Shown one piece after another: positions 41,057 through 50,964 of a DNA stretch of 64,000 nucleotides (position 1 is the stretch's first letter; each line of letters starts with the position of its first letter). The notes below the pieces were generated by a model, which worked only from the letters and a program-made list of their open reading frames with translations, did no database searches and was not told where the DNA came from. The stretch is from Shinisaurus crocodilurus (lineage: Eukaryota; Chordata; Lepidosauria; Squamata; Shinisauridae). The stretch spans positions 314,678,803 through 314,742,802 of the forward strand of contig CM037876.1 in assembly GCA_021292165.1 (NCBI GenBank), in the 5' to 3' direction. The position numbers and the translations under genes were made by a program.

Positions 41057-42150
41057 AGCGCGGCCAGAAAAACCTGAACATGTTTGAAATTTGTGGGCTG
41101 GCAAACAGAGCTGTGTTCTGCTACTAGCTGAATTACCCATAAACCAAATGGTCCATCTCCAGTTTTATGAGAACAAAAAGCTAAGCTGGGTTTTGGAAGC
41201 ATGTTGGAAGAACTGGCCTTGCACAGATTGCTTCATTGTAATGAAAGACATTTCCAGATGTCAGGGTACACCCATGAGTTTGCATAATCTTTCACTTTTG
41301 ATTCCCCCCTTCAGCTGTATGCTCCTGAATCGTTGTTTGTTTTCTTTTCTTCATCAGAAGTAGAAGGATCATTGCCAGTCCAGAATGAACACCGAGCCTA
41401 CCCCGTTTCGCCATCTCCATTGGAGCTGTTCTGCCTGTTCAGGAAAAAACACACAAAAAACACCAGATGGTGCAGCCCCACTGGGATTCTACCAGTTCAA
41501 AACACAGATAGGGGATGACTGTGCGTAGAAGAACTAGCATGGAGATGAGTGGGCAGGAACCCAGGAGGAACATGACATACAAAGAGAAGAATGGCCTCCC
41601 GAGACCTGACCAAACAAAGGCCCACAGCAGCTGAGAATGTGCAAATCAGCAAAATCGGAGCTCGAAGCTGGCTCCAACGGTCTGTATGAGATTACGAACT
41701 TTGTTTTTTTCTCTTCGCATGAAAATGTGTGTGTCGTTTCCCAAATGTATGCGTCAACTTCGTTCATTTTAAAAATGTATCTCTTTTCTCCCAGTGACAG
41801 TGGGTTTTTTTTTTGTTTTTTTTTTGGACAAGTCGAGACACATATATAGGTGGTATAAAATTTGGGCCACATTTATTTAGACAGATCTGTGAAGGGGAAA
41901 CTACAGCAGGCTTCTAATCTATACTGGCCCTAGCTGGTAAATGTATCGGGCGAGACATCCAAGCCCTGATGGGCGGTGTGTGTGAGGTTGCCACCCCCAT
42001 CCTGGTATTGGGAGGCCTTCCCCGTCACCCCCCCCCCCCAGGCCCTCAAAACTCCGAGCAGGTGAGCTGAGTTAGCTTCAAAGGCAATCTATATCACCCC
42101 ACTGGGCCTGAAAGCCCAGAGTGGAGAGCCTCAGGCATCGCCTATAACCT
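40610..42150. other. Unique sequence with a (GA)n tract
   Basis: (GA)n at 41,023-41,053. The AT-rich region at 41,690-41,830 has octamer-like ATGAAAATG/CAAATGTATGCG repeats reminiscent of the TAGGGATG-ended element interior. No gene is seen. Confidence 0.35.
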
Positions 42151-42154
42151 ACAG

Positions 42155-42289
42155 CAGTGTTCTCCAACCTTGGGTCCCCAGGTGTTTTTGGCCTACAACT
42201 CCCAGCATGCCCCAGCCAGCGTAGCTGGCTGGGGCATGCTGGGAGTTGTAGGCCAAAAACACCTGGGGACCCAAGGTTGGAGAACACTG
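42155..42289. mobile_element. hAT palindromic MITE, 135 bp, perfect palindrome
   Basis: The arms are exact mirror images outside the loop CGTAG. Both arms carry the private change CAGGTG/CACCTG, where the family has CAGATG/CATCTG. Flanks ACCTACAG and ACCTGAAA match at 6 of 8. Confidence 0.96.
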
Positions 42290-42364
42290 ACCTGAAAGGT
42301 GCCTCTGGATGGTCACCAACCTTAACCCAACTGCATATGCCCGCTCCTACCTGCCAATCAGATG

Positions 42365-44583
42365 TGACCGAATTAGCCTAAGCACCAAATCGCATAGAAC
42401 GAATTTAAGAAAAATCCTTCCCTGCATGCAGTGTAAAGTAGCTAAAAACACCCATTGCGCATGGCCAATCCGGACAATGGGCCAAAATTCCTTCTTGGCC
42501 CCCTAACAGGCGACCAGCAAAGCCCGCACTCCCTATGGTGGTGGTGGTGGTGGGGAAGCCAGAATCGAGAGAGGCCAAGGGTGGGGCTCGAAGGTCTAAT
42601 ATCTCCCTGCAAGCCCCACCCCTTGGCTCTCACAATTTACGTGCTGAGGTACGTGCCCAGGCCGGCCAACTCTTATCCCCACCCTGCAATGTCTTCCCCA
42701 CTCCTGTGTGGGGAAATGGTGTTGTTTTTTTGTTTTGTTTTGTTTTGTTTAAATGCACTCCTGTCCGCATTCACTTTTGGGATTGTGAATGGGGCAAGTT
42801 CTGATAAATTGCAAATGGAAACAAAATTCTTTACACATCCCAACCACTTCATTCTTTGAGAAGAACCAGCAAAGGTGTGAAGAACCTTTCTTCTCAAAGG
42901 AAAAGGATGTAGAGAGTCCAGAATGATGTCTGATTCCAAAAGAACCAGGACAGACTGTTCCTGGGGCTGATATGAAATTGTCCCTTGGCCATTTGCCAAC
43001 CCATGTGCAGGAAGTGAATTGGGGGGAGCATTTTGTCAATTTTCTGGGGGATTTTCAAAAGGGGTGTGTGCTTATGGTTGGTGTGGAGGAAGGGGGGGGG
43101 CTGGCTGACCCGCCACAACCCACCCTTTCCTACCCCAAAGGACCCAAGACCCCCAGAGATCTCAAGGTACCAGACTGCCAGCCTCAGCTGGCTGCAATCC
43201 TACTTGAATCTCTGTTCAGGGACTTGCCTTTAATTTTGTAACCTGGATTTAGTTGCTGAAACCACAGAGCATCCACAAACACCATGTGGGGTAAAAACCT
43301 AAGAAGGTTTATTCAGGTAGCATTTTACAACAAGAGTTGGGAAATGAGAGAAGTAAACAAGGCAGAGAGACGCTTTGGTACAAAGTAATAGAGCTGCAAA
43401 ATAACAAAACCTGATTCCTTATATCTCCCAGGCACACAACTAGTTACCTGGGGGTCAGTTCTCTTCAGGGTTGGATCCAGCACAGCCTTGCCGCCCGGGA
43501 AGACTACACACCTACCCGAAGGTCCGAGATGGGTAGCCCTCCACAAGGCTTGCCTTTACCAAAGCCCTCATTCAGCTAATTTCACCAGGAGCTACCTGGG
43601 GTTGGATCCTGAGGCCGCCCGAAGGCTTGGGCCTCTGCGTGGCTTGCCGCCATTGCTCCACAGCAAGCACGCGACGAACAAAGACAAAGACACAAAGGCT
43701 ACACTTTGGGAATATACCTTTTCCCCCTCCCCCCTCCTTCCTGTAGCTCCGCTGCCTCCAGCCAATCAGGATGAACTTCACCTGGCCAGGCAGGGAGGGG
43801 AACTCATGACTCATGACATTTGCATCTGAAAGCCGGGTCACTGACTAGACCGGCTTTTCAGGACTTTCAGGCGCCATGCCCGATCCGATACTTTATGTAC
43901 ATTTTGCCTCCTCCCAGCCCCCCAACTGGCCTTACTTGGTTTACACATGAGGAGGCGTGTGAGTGTGTGCAGGAACCCTCAGAGGCTCTTTCCTTCACAG
44001 TTGGCAATGAGCGGGGGCAGTGCCTTCTTTTCTTTCACTTTATACATCATTTTAAGGTTTAGAAATAAAATCTAAAATGAAAAAACAACAACATTGGCTC
44101 TCGTGACTCACAGATGGCAAGTGCCTTCCTCCAAAAACATCTCTTAACATGACATTCCCTCTGAAGTGCATCTACCTACCCATCTGAATTAAGGTGATTT
44201 TTTTTTTTTTTTTTAATTGCCTGGATCCTAACTGCTTCTCCCCACAATATAATTCTGGCCTAGACTGAATAGGTAGCTCTCACAAGGAAGTTAATTTTGC
44301 TGGGCTACTTACTTCATGCAAATTGCGTAGGCCGAGGGGTGGGGCTTACAGGGAGGTATTAGCCCTCGGAGCCCCTCCCTTGGCCTCTCTCGATTCTGGC
44401 TTCCCCCCCCCCCAGGGAGTGCGGGCTTTGCTGGTCACCTGTTAGGGGGCCAAGTAGGAATTTTGGCCCATTGTCCGGACTGGCCATGTGCAATGGGTGC
44501 TTTTAGCTACTTTACAACGCATGCAGGGAAGGATTTCTCTTACACTTGTTCTGTGTAATTTGGTGCTTAGGCTAATTCGGACA
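42365..44583. repeat. Large inverted repeat: about 250-bp arms, 1.7-kb centre
   Basis: Left arm 42,365-42,660 (GAATTAGCCTAAGCACCAAAT ... CCAAGGGTGGGGC) is mirrored by right arm 44,300-44,583 (... CTTGGCCTCTCTCGATTC ... TTTGGTGCTTAGGCTAATTC). Arms are roughly 85-90 percent alike by eye, with a (GGT)n versus (C)n difference. The centre holds LTR-like sequence. It may be a long-TIR DNA transposon or two opposite copies of one repeat. No outer target duplication is found. Confidence 0.85.
43237..43860 (-). mobile_element. LTR-like sequence (minus strand)
   Basis: In minus orientation it has a CCAAT-type TGATTGGC near 43,760, TATA-type ATATAAGG at 43,418-43,425 and AATAAA at 43,308-43,313, and ends ...GGTTACA at 43,237. 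That order and spacing fit U3-R-U5 with a short R. The 5' boundary and a target duplication were not found, so this is tentative. Confidence 0.4.
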
Positions 44584-44589
44584 CATTTG

Positions 44590-44920
44590 AATTTGTACAA
44601 CAGTTACAAATAGCACGGCTCTCACGTCGCTCCTTGTATAGTGGCTGGGACCACGGGGAACGTTTCTCCCGAAAAGGGACACTCTATCTGACTATCTCTC
44701 ACTGGGAGGACAAAATAATTACTGTCTGCAGCATATATTTCTATTCCTAATTACCTTTATGCCATGCACACAGGAACACGCACTGCAACTGTGCTGTTAG
44801 GAAAGGGAAGAAAGGTTCTGTGTAATGACGAATTGGCTCACAAGAGAATAGCGATGTGTTTCTCCCCCATAACCGGGACTCCTCAGTTCATCCACAAATG
44901 CATCTCTGAGCAGAGTTTAT
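44590..44920. other. Unique sequence, no gene seen
   Basis: No repeat family or motif is recognised. Confidence 0.3.
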
Positions 44921-44924
44921 GCGC

Positions 44925-45120
44925 ATAGGAGGCAGCCCTTGCACTGAGTCAAACCTTTGGTCCCTCTAGCCTGGCACTGCAATTCCGACAGGCAGCAGCT
45001 CAGACAGTGAGGTCTTTCTCAGCCTTGCTACTTACTGGCACAGTCCCATGCATGGGGAAAAGAGTCCTACAATTCCCAGCATGCCCCAGTAAGCCGTGCT
45101 GGGAGTTGTAGGAGTTCCCC
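44925..45120 (-). mobile_element. tRNA SINE type B fragment and MITE scrap
   Basis: 44,925-45,035 has the minus-strand SINE B tail and body (GGAGGCAGCCCTTGCACTGAGTCAAACC...). 45,068-45,110 is a short foldback (CCTACAATTCCCAGCATGCCCC, then GTGCTGGGAGTTGTAGG), a remnant of the hAT palindrome core. Confidence 0.7.
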
Positions 45121-45169
45121 CGCCCCCCCCCGTCTAAGCATGTGTAGGAGTGCGCCTTTAGATGCTTTT

Positions 45170-45345
45170 AATGCCCAGCCTTTCTCCAAACTGGTGCTCT
45201 CCAGATGTGTTGGACTGCAACTCCCACCCTTCCCAGCCAGCATTAGGTTGGGCAAGGCTGTTTTAATGGGAAGCAATGTATTGGACCTGAGACCTTTTGC
45301 ATGCAAAGTATGTGCTCTGCTACTGAGCCATGGCCCCTTCCCGGG
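45170..45345. mobile_element. MITE arm and SINE B head remnants
   Basis: 45,178-45,243 is the left arm of the second MITE family (CCAAACTGGTGCTCTCCAGATG, GGACTGCAACTCCCACC). 45,283-45,343 is a minus-strand SINE B head (ACCTTTTGCATGCAAAGTATGTGCTCTGCTACTGAGCCATGG). Confidence 0.7.
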
Positions 45346-45429
45346 ACTGATGATGACCAACCCCACCCACAGGAAAAACAGGCAGGTGTTATTCCACACC
45401 CCACACACCCCTGCCCACATCTCATTCTG

Positions 45430-46255
45430 CACTGCCAATAAATAACAAAACAGAAACTGTCTCCAGAGTCAGGGTGCCATATCCCGTTTCAAACAATATG
45501 TCAGTGGCTATTCAGGATGGGGCGCCCTGGAGCTCTGGCAAAGCTTATCAGACGTTTCTCCACAAGGAGGTCAGCAATAGCAGATAACGTACGCTTCTCC
45601 GAAAGACAGCTTGTCCGCTACTTCCGATCTTCCTCTGCATCTGCATGCACAGTTCCAGCGGACTATTCGGGTTGGGTGTCCGTGCAGGGCAACCATGATG
45701 ACGCCTGGAAGGCCCGCCTGACTGACCCCTGCATGAGCAATGGAGGAGCATTTTGTGGACTTTTCTGTTGAGCATTATTCCATCTTCCAGGGAAATTACG
45801 CTGCATATTTGCTGAACTTCATCCTCTCCTTCTGTATATGACACTGTCATCGCCCTATTCATTTTACTTCCAAGGTCAGATAGACAACCCACCAGATGCT
45901 ATACCCCCCCTTCTCTTGGTTCATTCAGCTTGCTGCTTTCCTGAGATCCTTAAGAAACAGTGTGTGAAGAATGTTTGAAAGTCATTGCGCTTCCCATAAG
46001 GCACTTGTTTGCTCACTTTTGAAGGGCATTTCTGAGCGGATTTTTTTTTTGGCTGATCCAAGTTAGGTCCCCTCTGTTGGTATTCAGATGCCTGCTTAAA
46101 GTCCTGTGAGCTTTACCTGTGTGCCTGCTACCTCTAATTTGCTTTAGCTTCCAGCACACAAATAGTATTGGGACTTGTAGTATGCGTCGCATACAAGTAT
46201 GCGACTTGTAGCTCTCCTGCTCCTTTCCTTGCAGCAATCAGGACAGACGCCTTGC
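45430..46255. other. Unassigned sequence with unmatched open frames
   Basis: Opposed frames (84 aa plus at 45,517-45,771; 114 aa minus at 45,548-45,892) have no recognised domain. Base composition is coding-like but inconclusive. A compact palindrome TATGCGTCGCATACAAGTATGCGAC lies at about 46,182-46,208. Confidence 0.35.
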
Positions 46256-46259
46256 TAGT

Positions 46260-46640
46260 CTAATTGTTTTATTATGTTTCATAAAACAATTACAAACTAC
46301 AAACTACAAATATATACAGATACAGTTCTGAGAGCATAACATAGACATCTGAAATTAGAAGATGAGAGACGAAGAAGCAGAAAGCACAGCAAACATACAC
46401 ACCCAGCTGTGCCAGAGAGCCAATGGGAATCAGGACAGGCATATGACAGTATAGCAACTGTCATATTACGTGACACCCACTTTCTCCTACTGGATGTCCA
46501 AGGACATCTAGATATGGAAACAAGGAACACCTGTTCCTGAGACCTTCAGCATTGCAATGCTGAAGTGCCAACTGATTAGGTTTTACTGAAAGAAAAACTT
46601 TTAAGCAAGCACAAGCTTGATAATCCAACACCCTCTGACA
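46260..46640 (-). mobile_element. LTR-like or retroelement 3' end (minus strand)
   Basis: On the minus strand the segment starts at TGTTGGATTATCAAG (about 46,633), contains GGCACTTCAGCATTGCAATGCTGAAG (a strong hairpin) and CCCATTGGCTC (CCAAT-type), and ends with ATAATAAAACAATTAGAC. This order resembles an LTR or retroelement 3' region. The target duplication and partner LTR were not found. Confidence 0.4.
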
Positions 46641-47465
46641 CCAACTCCATTTGTGGGCTGCCTGCACGAAGATGTTGGGTTCTCTGGAAATGCTTGACCA
46701 TGGTACTGTTCCCTGTGATTTCACTCTTCTGGCTGTTTACTGCATTCTTCGGAACCTTGTAGTGGTGACTCTCAAGCTGGGATGGCCGTTCTTCTTGGTG
46801 TACATCAGTTTGTACTCCTTGCTCTTCAGGTTGCGGGTTCCTGCAAAGAGTGCTGCACCACCGGCTGTTCTGTCTTCGTCTCTCCAGAAAAAAGGATCTC
46901 CCCTTCTGACCGGCTTTCTTCTCTCCTGTTTGAATCTTGGTTTTTCGGGGATTCTTGCAATGAAGGCCGAAGGGGCTTAAATTCCCAAACCCTGCTTGTC
47001 TGCTGACTTTTGCATTCCATTTCCAAGCCATTTTGTGTGTGTGGCTGATTTGACATCAGCTCCATTTCTGGACTACCCTTGGGAAGATTTTGGGGGTCTC
47101 TGGAGATGATTCACTGCACTCTCCACTGCAGTTCCATGGCTTCAGTTTCTCTGGCTGTTGGCTTTGTCCTTGGGAATCCTGTACATGTTGACTCCCAAGA
47201 TGGAATGTCCGTTCTTCTGGCGGTACATCACTTTGTAATTCTTGCTCTTCAGGCCGTTGCCTACTTCTGTAAGATTCCTGCACCATGAGGTGCTCTGTCT
47301 TTGCCTCTTCTGAAAAATGGATCCCTTCTTCTCATCTGATCTGTTCTCCTCTCTTTGAATCCCGACTTATCTGGGATTCTTGTATTGAAGGCTGCAGAAC
47401 GGCAGAAAGGGGCTTAACCCCCAAATCCCTCTTCTCTGCTGACCTTTGCATTTCATTACTTTGCC
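46640..47465 (-). repeat. Two diverged tandem copies of a 410-bp unit of unknown origin
   Basis: Unit 1 (46,640-47,045) and unit 2 (47,056-47,465) share order and motifs: CAACTCCATTTGTGGGCTGCC / CAGCTCCATTTCTGGACTACC, CTTCTGGCTGTTTACTGC / CTCTGGCTGTTGGC, GGCCGTTCTTCTTGG / GTCCGTTCTTCTGGC, GTACATCA.TTTGTA.T..TTGCTCTTCAGG. Minus-strand translations are similar (PEEQ-L-SDV--EER...), polar and broken by stops. Not matched to any family I know. Confidence 0.75.
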
Positions 47466-47796
47466 TGCTCTTTGGCTGATCCAGGTTGCATCCTCCTTGG
47501 CATCAGGGTCATTCATGTGCTCCACTAGGAAAGCCATTTGGGACTGTAGGCCAACAAATTGCTGTCTGTTCCAACATGGTTGCTGTCCTGTGAGCCACTG
47601 GCTGCTTTGGTGGGATCAGTGGCGTAGCGTGGGTTGTCAGCACCCGGGGCAAGGCAAGTAATTTGCGCCCCCTAACCCGTGGATTTTAGCACTCGAGTCT
47701 CTTCCACTAGATTAGTTAAAGAAACCCTCTGTGTACCCACTACAAGACATTTTGTTTGTTCTTTTGTTTCTTGCACACAGACAATTGTGCCTAGAG

Positions 47797-47932
47797 CAGT
47801 GTTCTCCAACCTTGGGTCCCCAGATGTTTTTGGCCTACAACTCCCAGCATGCCCCAGCCAGCATAGCTGGCTGGGGCCTGCTGGGAGTTGTAGGCCAAAA
47901 ACATCTGGGGGCCCCAAGGTTGGAGAACACTG
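47797..47932. mobile_element. hAT palindromic MITE nested in copy B
   Basis: 136-bp palindrome. Loop CATAG is the CpG-transition form of CGTAG. The right arm has asymmetric changes (GGGGCCTGC, one extra C). Flanks GCCTAGAG and ACCTATTG match at 5 of 8. Confidence 0.94.
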
Positions 47933-48144
47933 ACCTATTGAAATGTGCCCAAAATATGACAGAAATGGCATAAAATTAAGGGAGGATACTTGAGACCCAC
48001 AATAATGCAAAATAGCTGGAGGTTTTGCAAAGCCAGGGATGAGGGGAGAAAAGTAGAAACAAGTTGTTTTGGAGGAGTTTGATGAACTCTCCTCAAAAGT
48101 CACCTCAAATAGTCACAACACTATATTGTAATTTAATACAATAT

Positions 48145-48405
48145 AGAGCCAGTGTGGCGTAGTGGTTAGAGTATTGGACTGGGACTCGGGAGATCCAGGT
48201 TCTAGTCCCCGCTTGGCCATGAAACTCACTGGGTGACTTTGGGCCAGTCACTGACTCTTAGCCTAACCTACCTCACGGGGGTTGGAGGGTAAAATGGAGA
48301 GGAGGAGGAGGAGGAGGAGGAGGAGGATTATGTAAGCCGCCTTGGGTTCCTTGCAGGAAAAAAGGTGGGGTATAAATATAATAAATAAAATAAAATAAAT
48401 TAATC
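48145..48405 (+). mobile_element. tRNA SINE type A, full length
   Basis: AGAGCCAGTGTGGCGTAGTGG (A box), GGTTCTAGTCCCC (B box), GAACCTACCTCACGGG body, an expanded (GGA)n at about 48,300-48,327, and tail CCGCCTTGGGTTCCTTGCAGG...GGTATAAATATAATAAATAAA. Confidence 0.95.
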
Positions 48406-48984
48406 AAAATATGTGTGTAACTTAAATAATAGCATATTTCCCCCCTGCTAACCTTGCCTCCATTTCCTGCCCTTTGCACTGTTGTTTTCCCTGTGTCTGT
48501 TTTGTGATTGTAAGCCCTTTGGGAGTAAGGACCTGTCAAACCTGTCTGTCATTTGCACATATATATATGTAATGTTAATTTATAAAGAGGGAACATTCAG
48601 ACTACATAGGCTACTACCTGTATTTCTCAATAGGGCGGGTTTCACTAGTGTGAAGCATAACCACACCATCCACCCTAATCTCATTGGCAGAAGCAGAGCA
48701 TGTTACAGGGAGTGGCATGGAAACAGCTATGGGATGGCAGCAGCTGCATTGCTGCAGGTACTGTACAAAGAGGGCTGCTGGACTGAAAATTTCAGGAGGT
48801 GCATGGCCCCAAAACTACTGAGATGGCTTCATCTAGGGAGTTGTGACTGAGGTCCTAAATGAAGGGAGAGCCTATGGGTCTCATGGTGCTCAGGGCACTC
48901 GAAACAAGGTAGTGGTAGACATGTCATCACCTCTAAGCCAAGGCCAATATTTGGTTTCAAGAAACCCATTATCAGAACCAGTGT

Positions 48985-49160
48985 GTGTGCGCGTGATGAA
49001 GTGGTTAGAGTGCCTGCCTAGGACCATGTTCCAATCCCCATTAAGCCAGTCACTATCTCTCCCCCTAACCTACCCCGCAGGGTTATTGGGAGGATAAAAC
49101 AGGGAGGTGGAGGCGGGAAAGAACCTTGGAGGAAAGGCGCAGTAAAAATGCAACTAACAA
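48985..49160 (+). mobile_element. tRNA SINE type A, diverged
   Basis: GTGATGAAGTGGTTAGAGTGCC and ATGTTCCAATCCCC correspond to A and B boxes. Then AACCTACCCCGCAGGGTTATTGGGAGGATAAAA and a shortened tail with GCGCAGTAAAAATGC. Confidence 0.75.
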
Positions 49161-49224
49161 CAAAAATAATAATTAAGCCGTGTCCCTGAAATCCCTCTGG
49201 GGTCTAGAGATGGGCTTCATGCCT

Positions 49225-49362
49225 TGAACCATCCTTCCCCAATCTGGTGCCCTCCAGACATTTTGGACTTCAACTCACATCAGCCCCGGCCCGCATAGTC
49301 AATGGTCAGGAACGTTGGGAGTTGTAGCGCAAGATATCTGGAGATGGAGGAAGGCTGCTTTA
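49225..49362. mobile_element. hAT-like MITE, second family, old
   Basis: CCTTCCCCAATCTGGTGCCC...GGACTTCAACTCACATCAGCC on the left and GGAACGTTGGGAGTTGTAGCG...TCTGGAGATGGAGGAAGG on the right form an imperfect foldback. It lies inside copy B. Confidence 0.75.
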
Positions 49363-49539
49363 AACGTTCTTGTCTCACCTCCTTCCAGCGACTCCCGTTG
49401 ACCCAGTTCTGCCATGAGGTGGCCTTTCCTGACCCCTCCCCACCATCGCTCGCTCGTCCTCCGCCATTCACACGTGCTCACTTCCCTGACCTCTCCCTCT
49501 TCCTTCCCCTCGCCTCCCGTCTTGTCCTTCTATCTATTG

Positions 49540-49880
49540 GAAGAATCCAGTCGTGGCTGGGGCTGGCGGAGCCGCAGCAGAGAGCGAGTTGGGGAGCTCC
49601 CTCGCAGGCTCAGCCCGCCTCCGTCCCGGTTGCTGCCGCTGCTCCGCTCAAACGGAAGACGCGGCGCGGCAATTAGGGTGTGTGTGTGTGCGCGCGCAGC
49701 GGCAGCAGCAGCCGGCGTTGCCAAGGGCGCGAGCCCCGGAGGACGAGAGGGAGGACGCAGGGCGCTTGGTCCGGCTCGCTTCCTTCCTCTTTCCCGCCAG
49801 GGGCAGAGAGCTGCGAGTGCGAGCGCGCCCCCCCAGATGTTGCGCCCGGTGCGGCCGGCCCCCCCTGCACCCCCCACGCT
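49540..49880. other. CpG-rich, promoter-like block inside hAT copy B
   Basis: Dense CpG with (TG)n/(CG)n at about 49,678-49,700 and (GCA)n-type repeats. Long Arg/Ala/Pro-rich frames (202, 124, 117 aa) in several frames reflect composition. It resembles a CpG island or first exon. No ATG frame has a known domain. Confidence 0.45.
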
Positions 49881-50054
49881 ACGCCTCTGGGTGGGATGGC
49901 TTTTGAAGGGGTGTGCAGTGTGCTATTTTCTATGCTCCCAGACACAGCTCCTCCATGAGTTCTTTTTAACTGAAATGGCTCAATCTGTTGGCACTTGGCA
50001 TGGATCAATCCAGCAGAAGTAGTGAAAAAGGCTACCTCACATCAAACTCTAAGC

Positions 50055-50190
50055 CAGGGCTCTCCAACCTTGGGTCCCCATATGTTGCTGGACTACAGCT
50101 CCCAGAATCCCTTGCCATTAGCCATGTGGGCTGGGCATGCTGGGAGCTGTAGGCCAGCAACATCTGGAGACCCCAGGTTGGAGCGCCCTG
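50055..50190. mobile_element. hAT palindromic MITE, related subfamily (CAGGGC ends)
   Basis: CAGGGCTCTCCAACCTTGGG and CAGGGCGCTCCAACCTGGGG (reverse complement of right) close a 136-bp foldback with GTTGCTGG in both arms, where the main family has GTTTTTGG. Arms are more diverged. No target duplication is visible. Confidence 0.88.
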
Positions 50191-50284
50191 CCCCTTTTCC
50201 ACAAGCGACAGGTGGCCCCACCCATTCTTCAAATGTTTCAAAAGTCAGGATGAGGGATCACCTGACAGAAGTCATGTGACCCCT

Positions 50285-50560
50285 CTACTCCCTCGTCATG
50301 CCACCGTGACCAATAGGAAGAGGTTTTAGACCACAGTCATACACAGGGGCAGAAGTCAGAACCTCCTCTCACATTGGCCCACCAGGTTATGTGACCCCCT
50401 ATACAAACTCGCCCCATCACAACAGACCAATAGAAAGAGGTTTTAGAGACCTGACATACGCCCCTACCCAGACTGGCCCAGCAGGGACCCGGGACCCTGT
50501 ACAATCATGCCCCATCACACAGACCAATAGGAAGAGTTTTACTCCCAGAAAATCCTTCCA
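50285..50560 (+). repeat. Three-unit tandem repeat carrying CCAAT motifs
   Basis: ACCAATAG(G/A)AAGAGGTTTTA recurs at about 50,309, 50,426 and 50,523, with ATGTGACCCC or GACCCTGTACA, GCCCCATCAC and CAGACC between. Spacing is 117 and 97 bases. Each unit holds an NF-Y-type CCAAT next to a GGAAGAGG ETS-like site. It may be a retroviral U3 enhancer relic; no LTR ends are identified. Confidence 0.8.
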
Positions 50561-50699
50561 CACCAGCCAAGTGAGAGAGGTGCAGCCAGATTTGACCAAA
50601 GCAGCCATTTTCCTTGCCCAGACATGTTTTTAAGAGAGGCGATGAGCACCCCTTTGAGACCCCTTCTCTCTCTCTCTCCCCCCCAGCTCCTTTGAATAT

Positions 50700-50960
50700 T
50701 CAACCCGGAAGGGCTATAATAATACATCCCTGCCAAGTAATCTCAGATACAGAAGGCATACACAGATCAAGGGAGGAGCGCACAGAATGATCAGGAGCCA
50801 AGCCGAGGGAGGCAGAAAGGAACAGGTACAGCTGACAGGATTAAGAAATACTGTAGCTGCGGGAGATGCCTTTGCTTACTGTATGTAGCAGGACCTTCTC
50901 CATTTTACATATAAAAAGCCCGCAACCCACAATCCTGACATGCTAATTGAGATCTCCAGT
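50700..50960. other. Unique sequence, no gene seen
   Basis: No repeat or coding signal is recognised between the tandem array and the L2. Confidence 0.3.
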
Positions 50961-50964
50961 CCAA

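Larger units (their letters stand above)
47617..49889 (+). mobile_element. Nonautonomous hAT-type element, 2.27 kb, copy B
   Basis: TIRs CAGTGGCGTAGCGTGGG and CAGAGGCGTAGCGTGGG (right end, reverse complement) lie between perfect GGTGGGAT octamers (47,609-47,616 and 49,890-49,897). Left about 112 bp and right about 100 bp match copy A at 20,106-23,051, inverted. The interior is unrelated to A: a 135-bp-family MITE, SINE A copies, a MITE relic and a CpG-rich block at 49,540-49,880. No transposase frame. Confidence 0.96.

Noticed and set aside
45517..45892. Possible retrogene or exon with 84-aa and 114-aa opposed frames
   Set aside because: The frames have no recognisable domain, splice sites or conservation evidence; left as unassigned.
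49414..50022. 202-aa plus-strand open frame, with 115-124 aa frames overlapping it
   Set aside because: They fall in a CpG-rich block inside a hAT-type element, are open in several frames at once, have no domain, and the longest runs across the element's TIR into flanking DNA.
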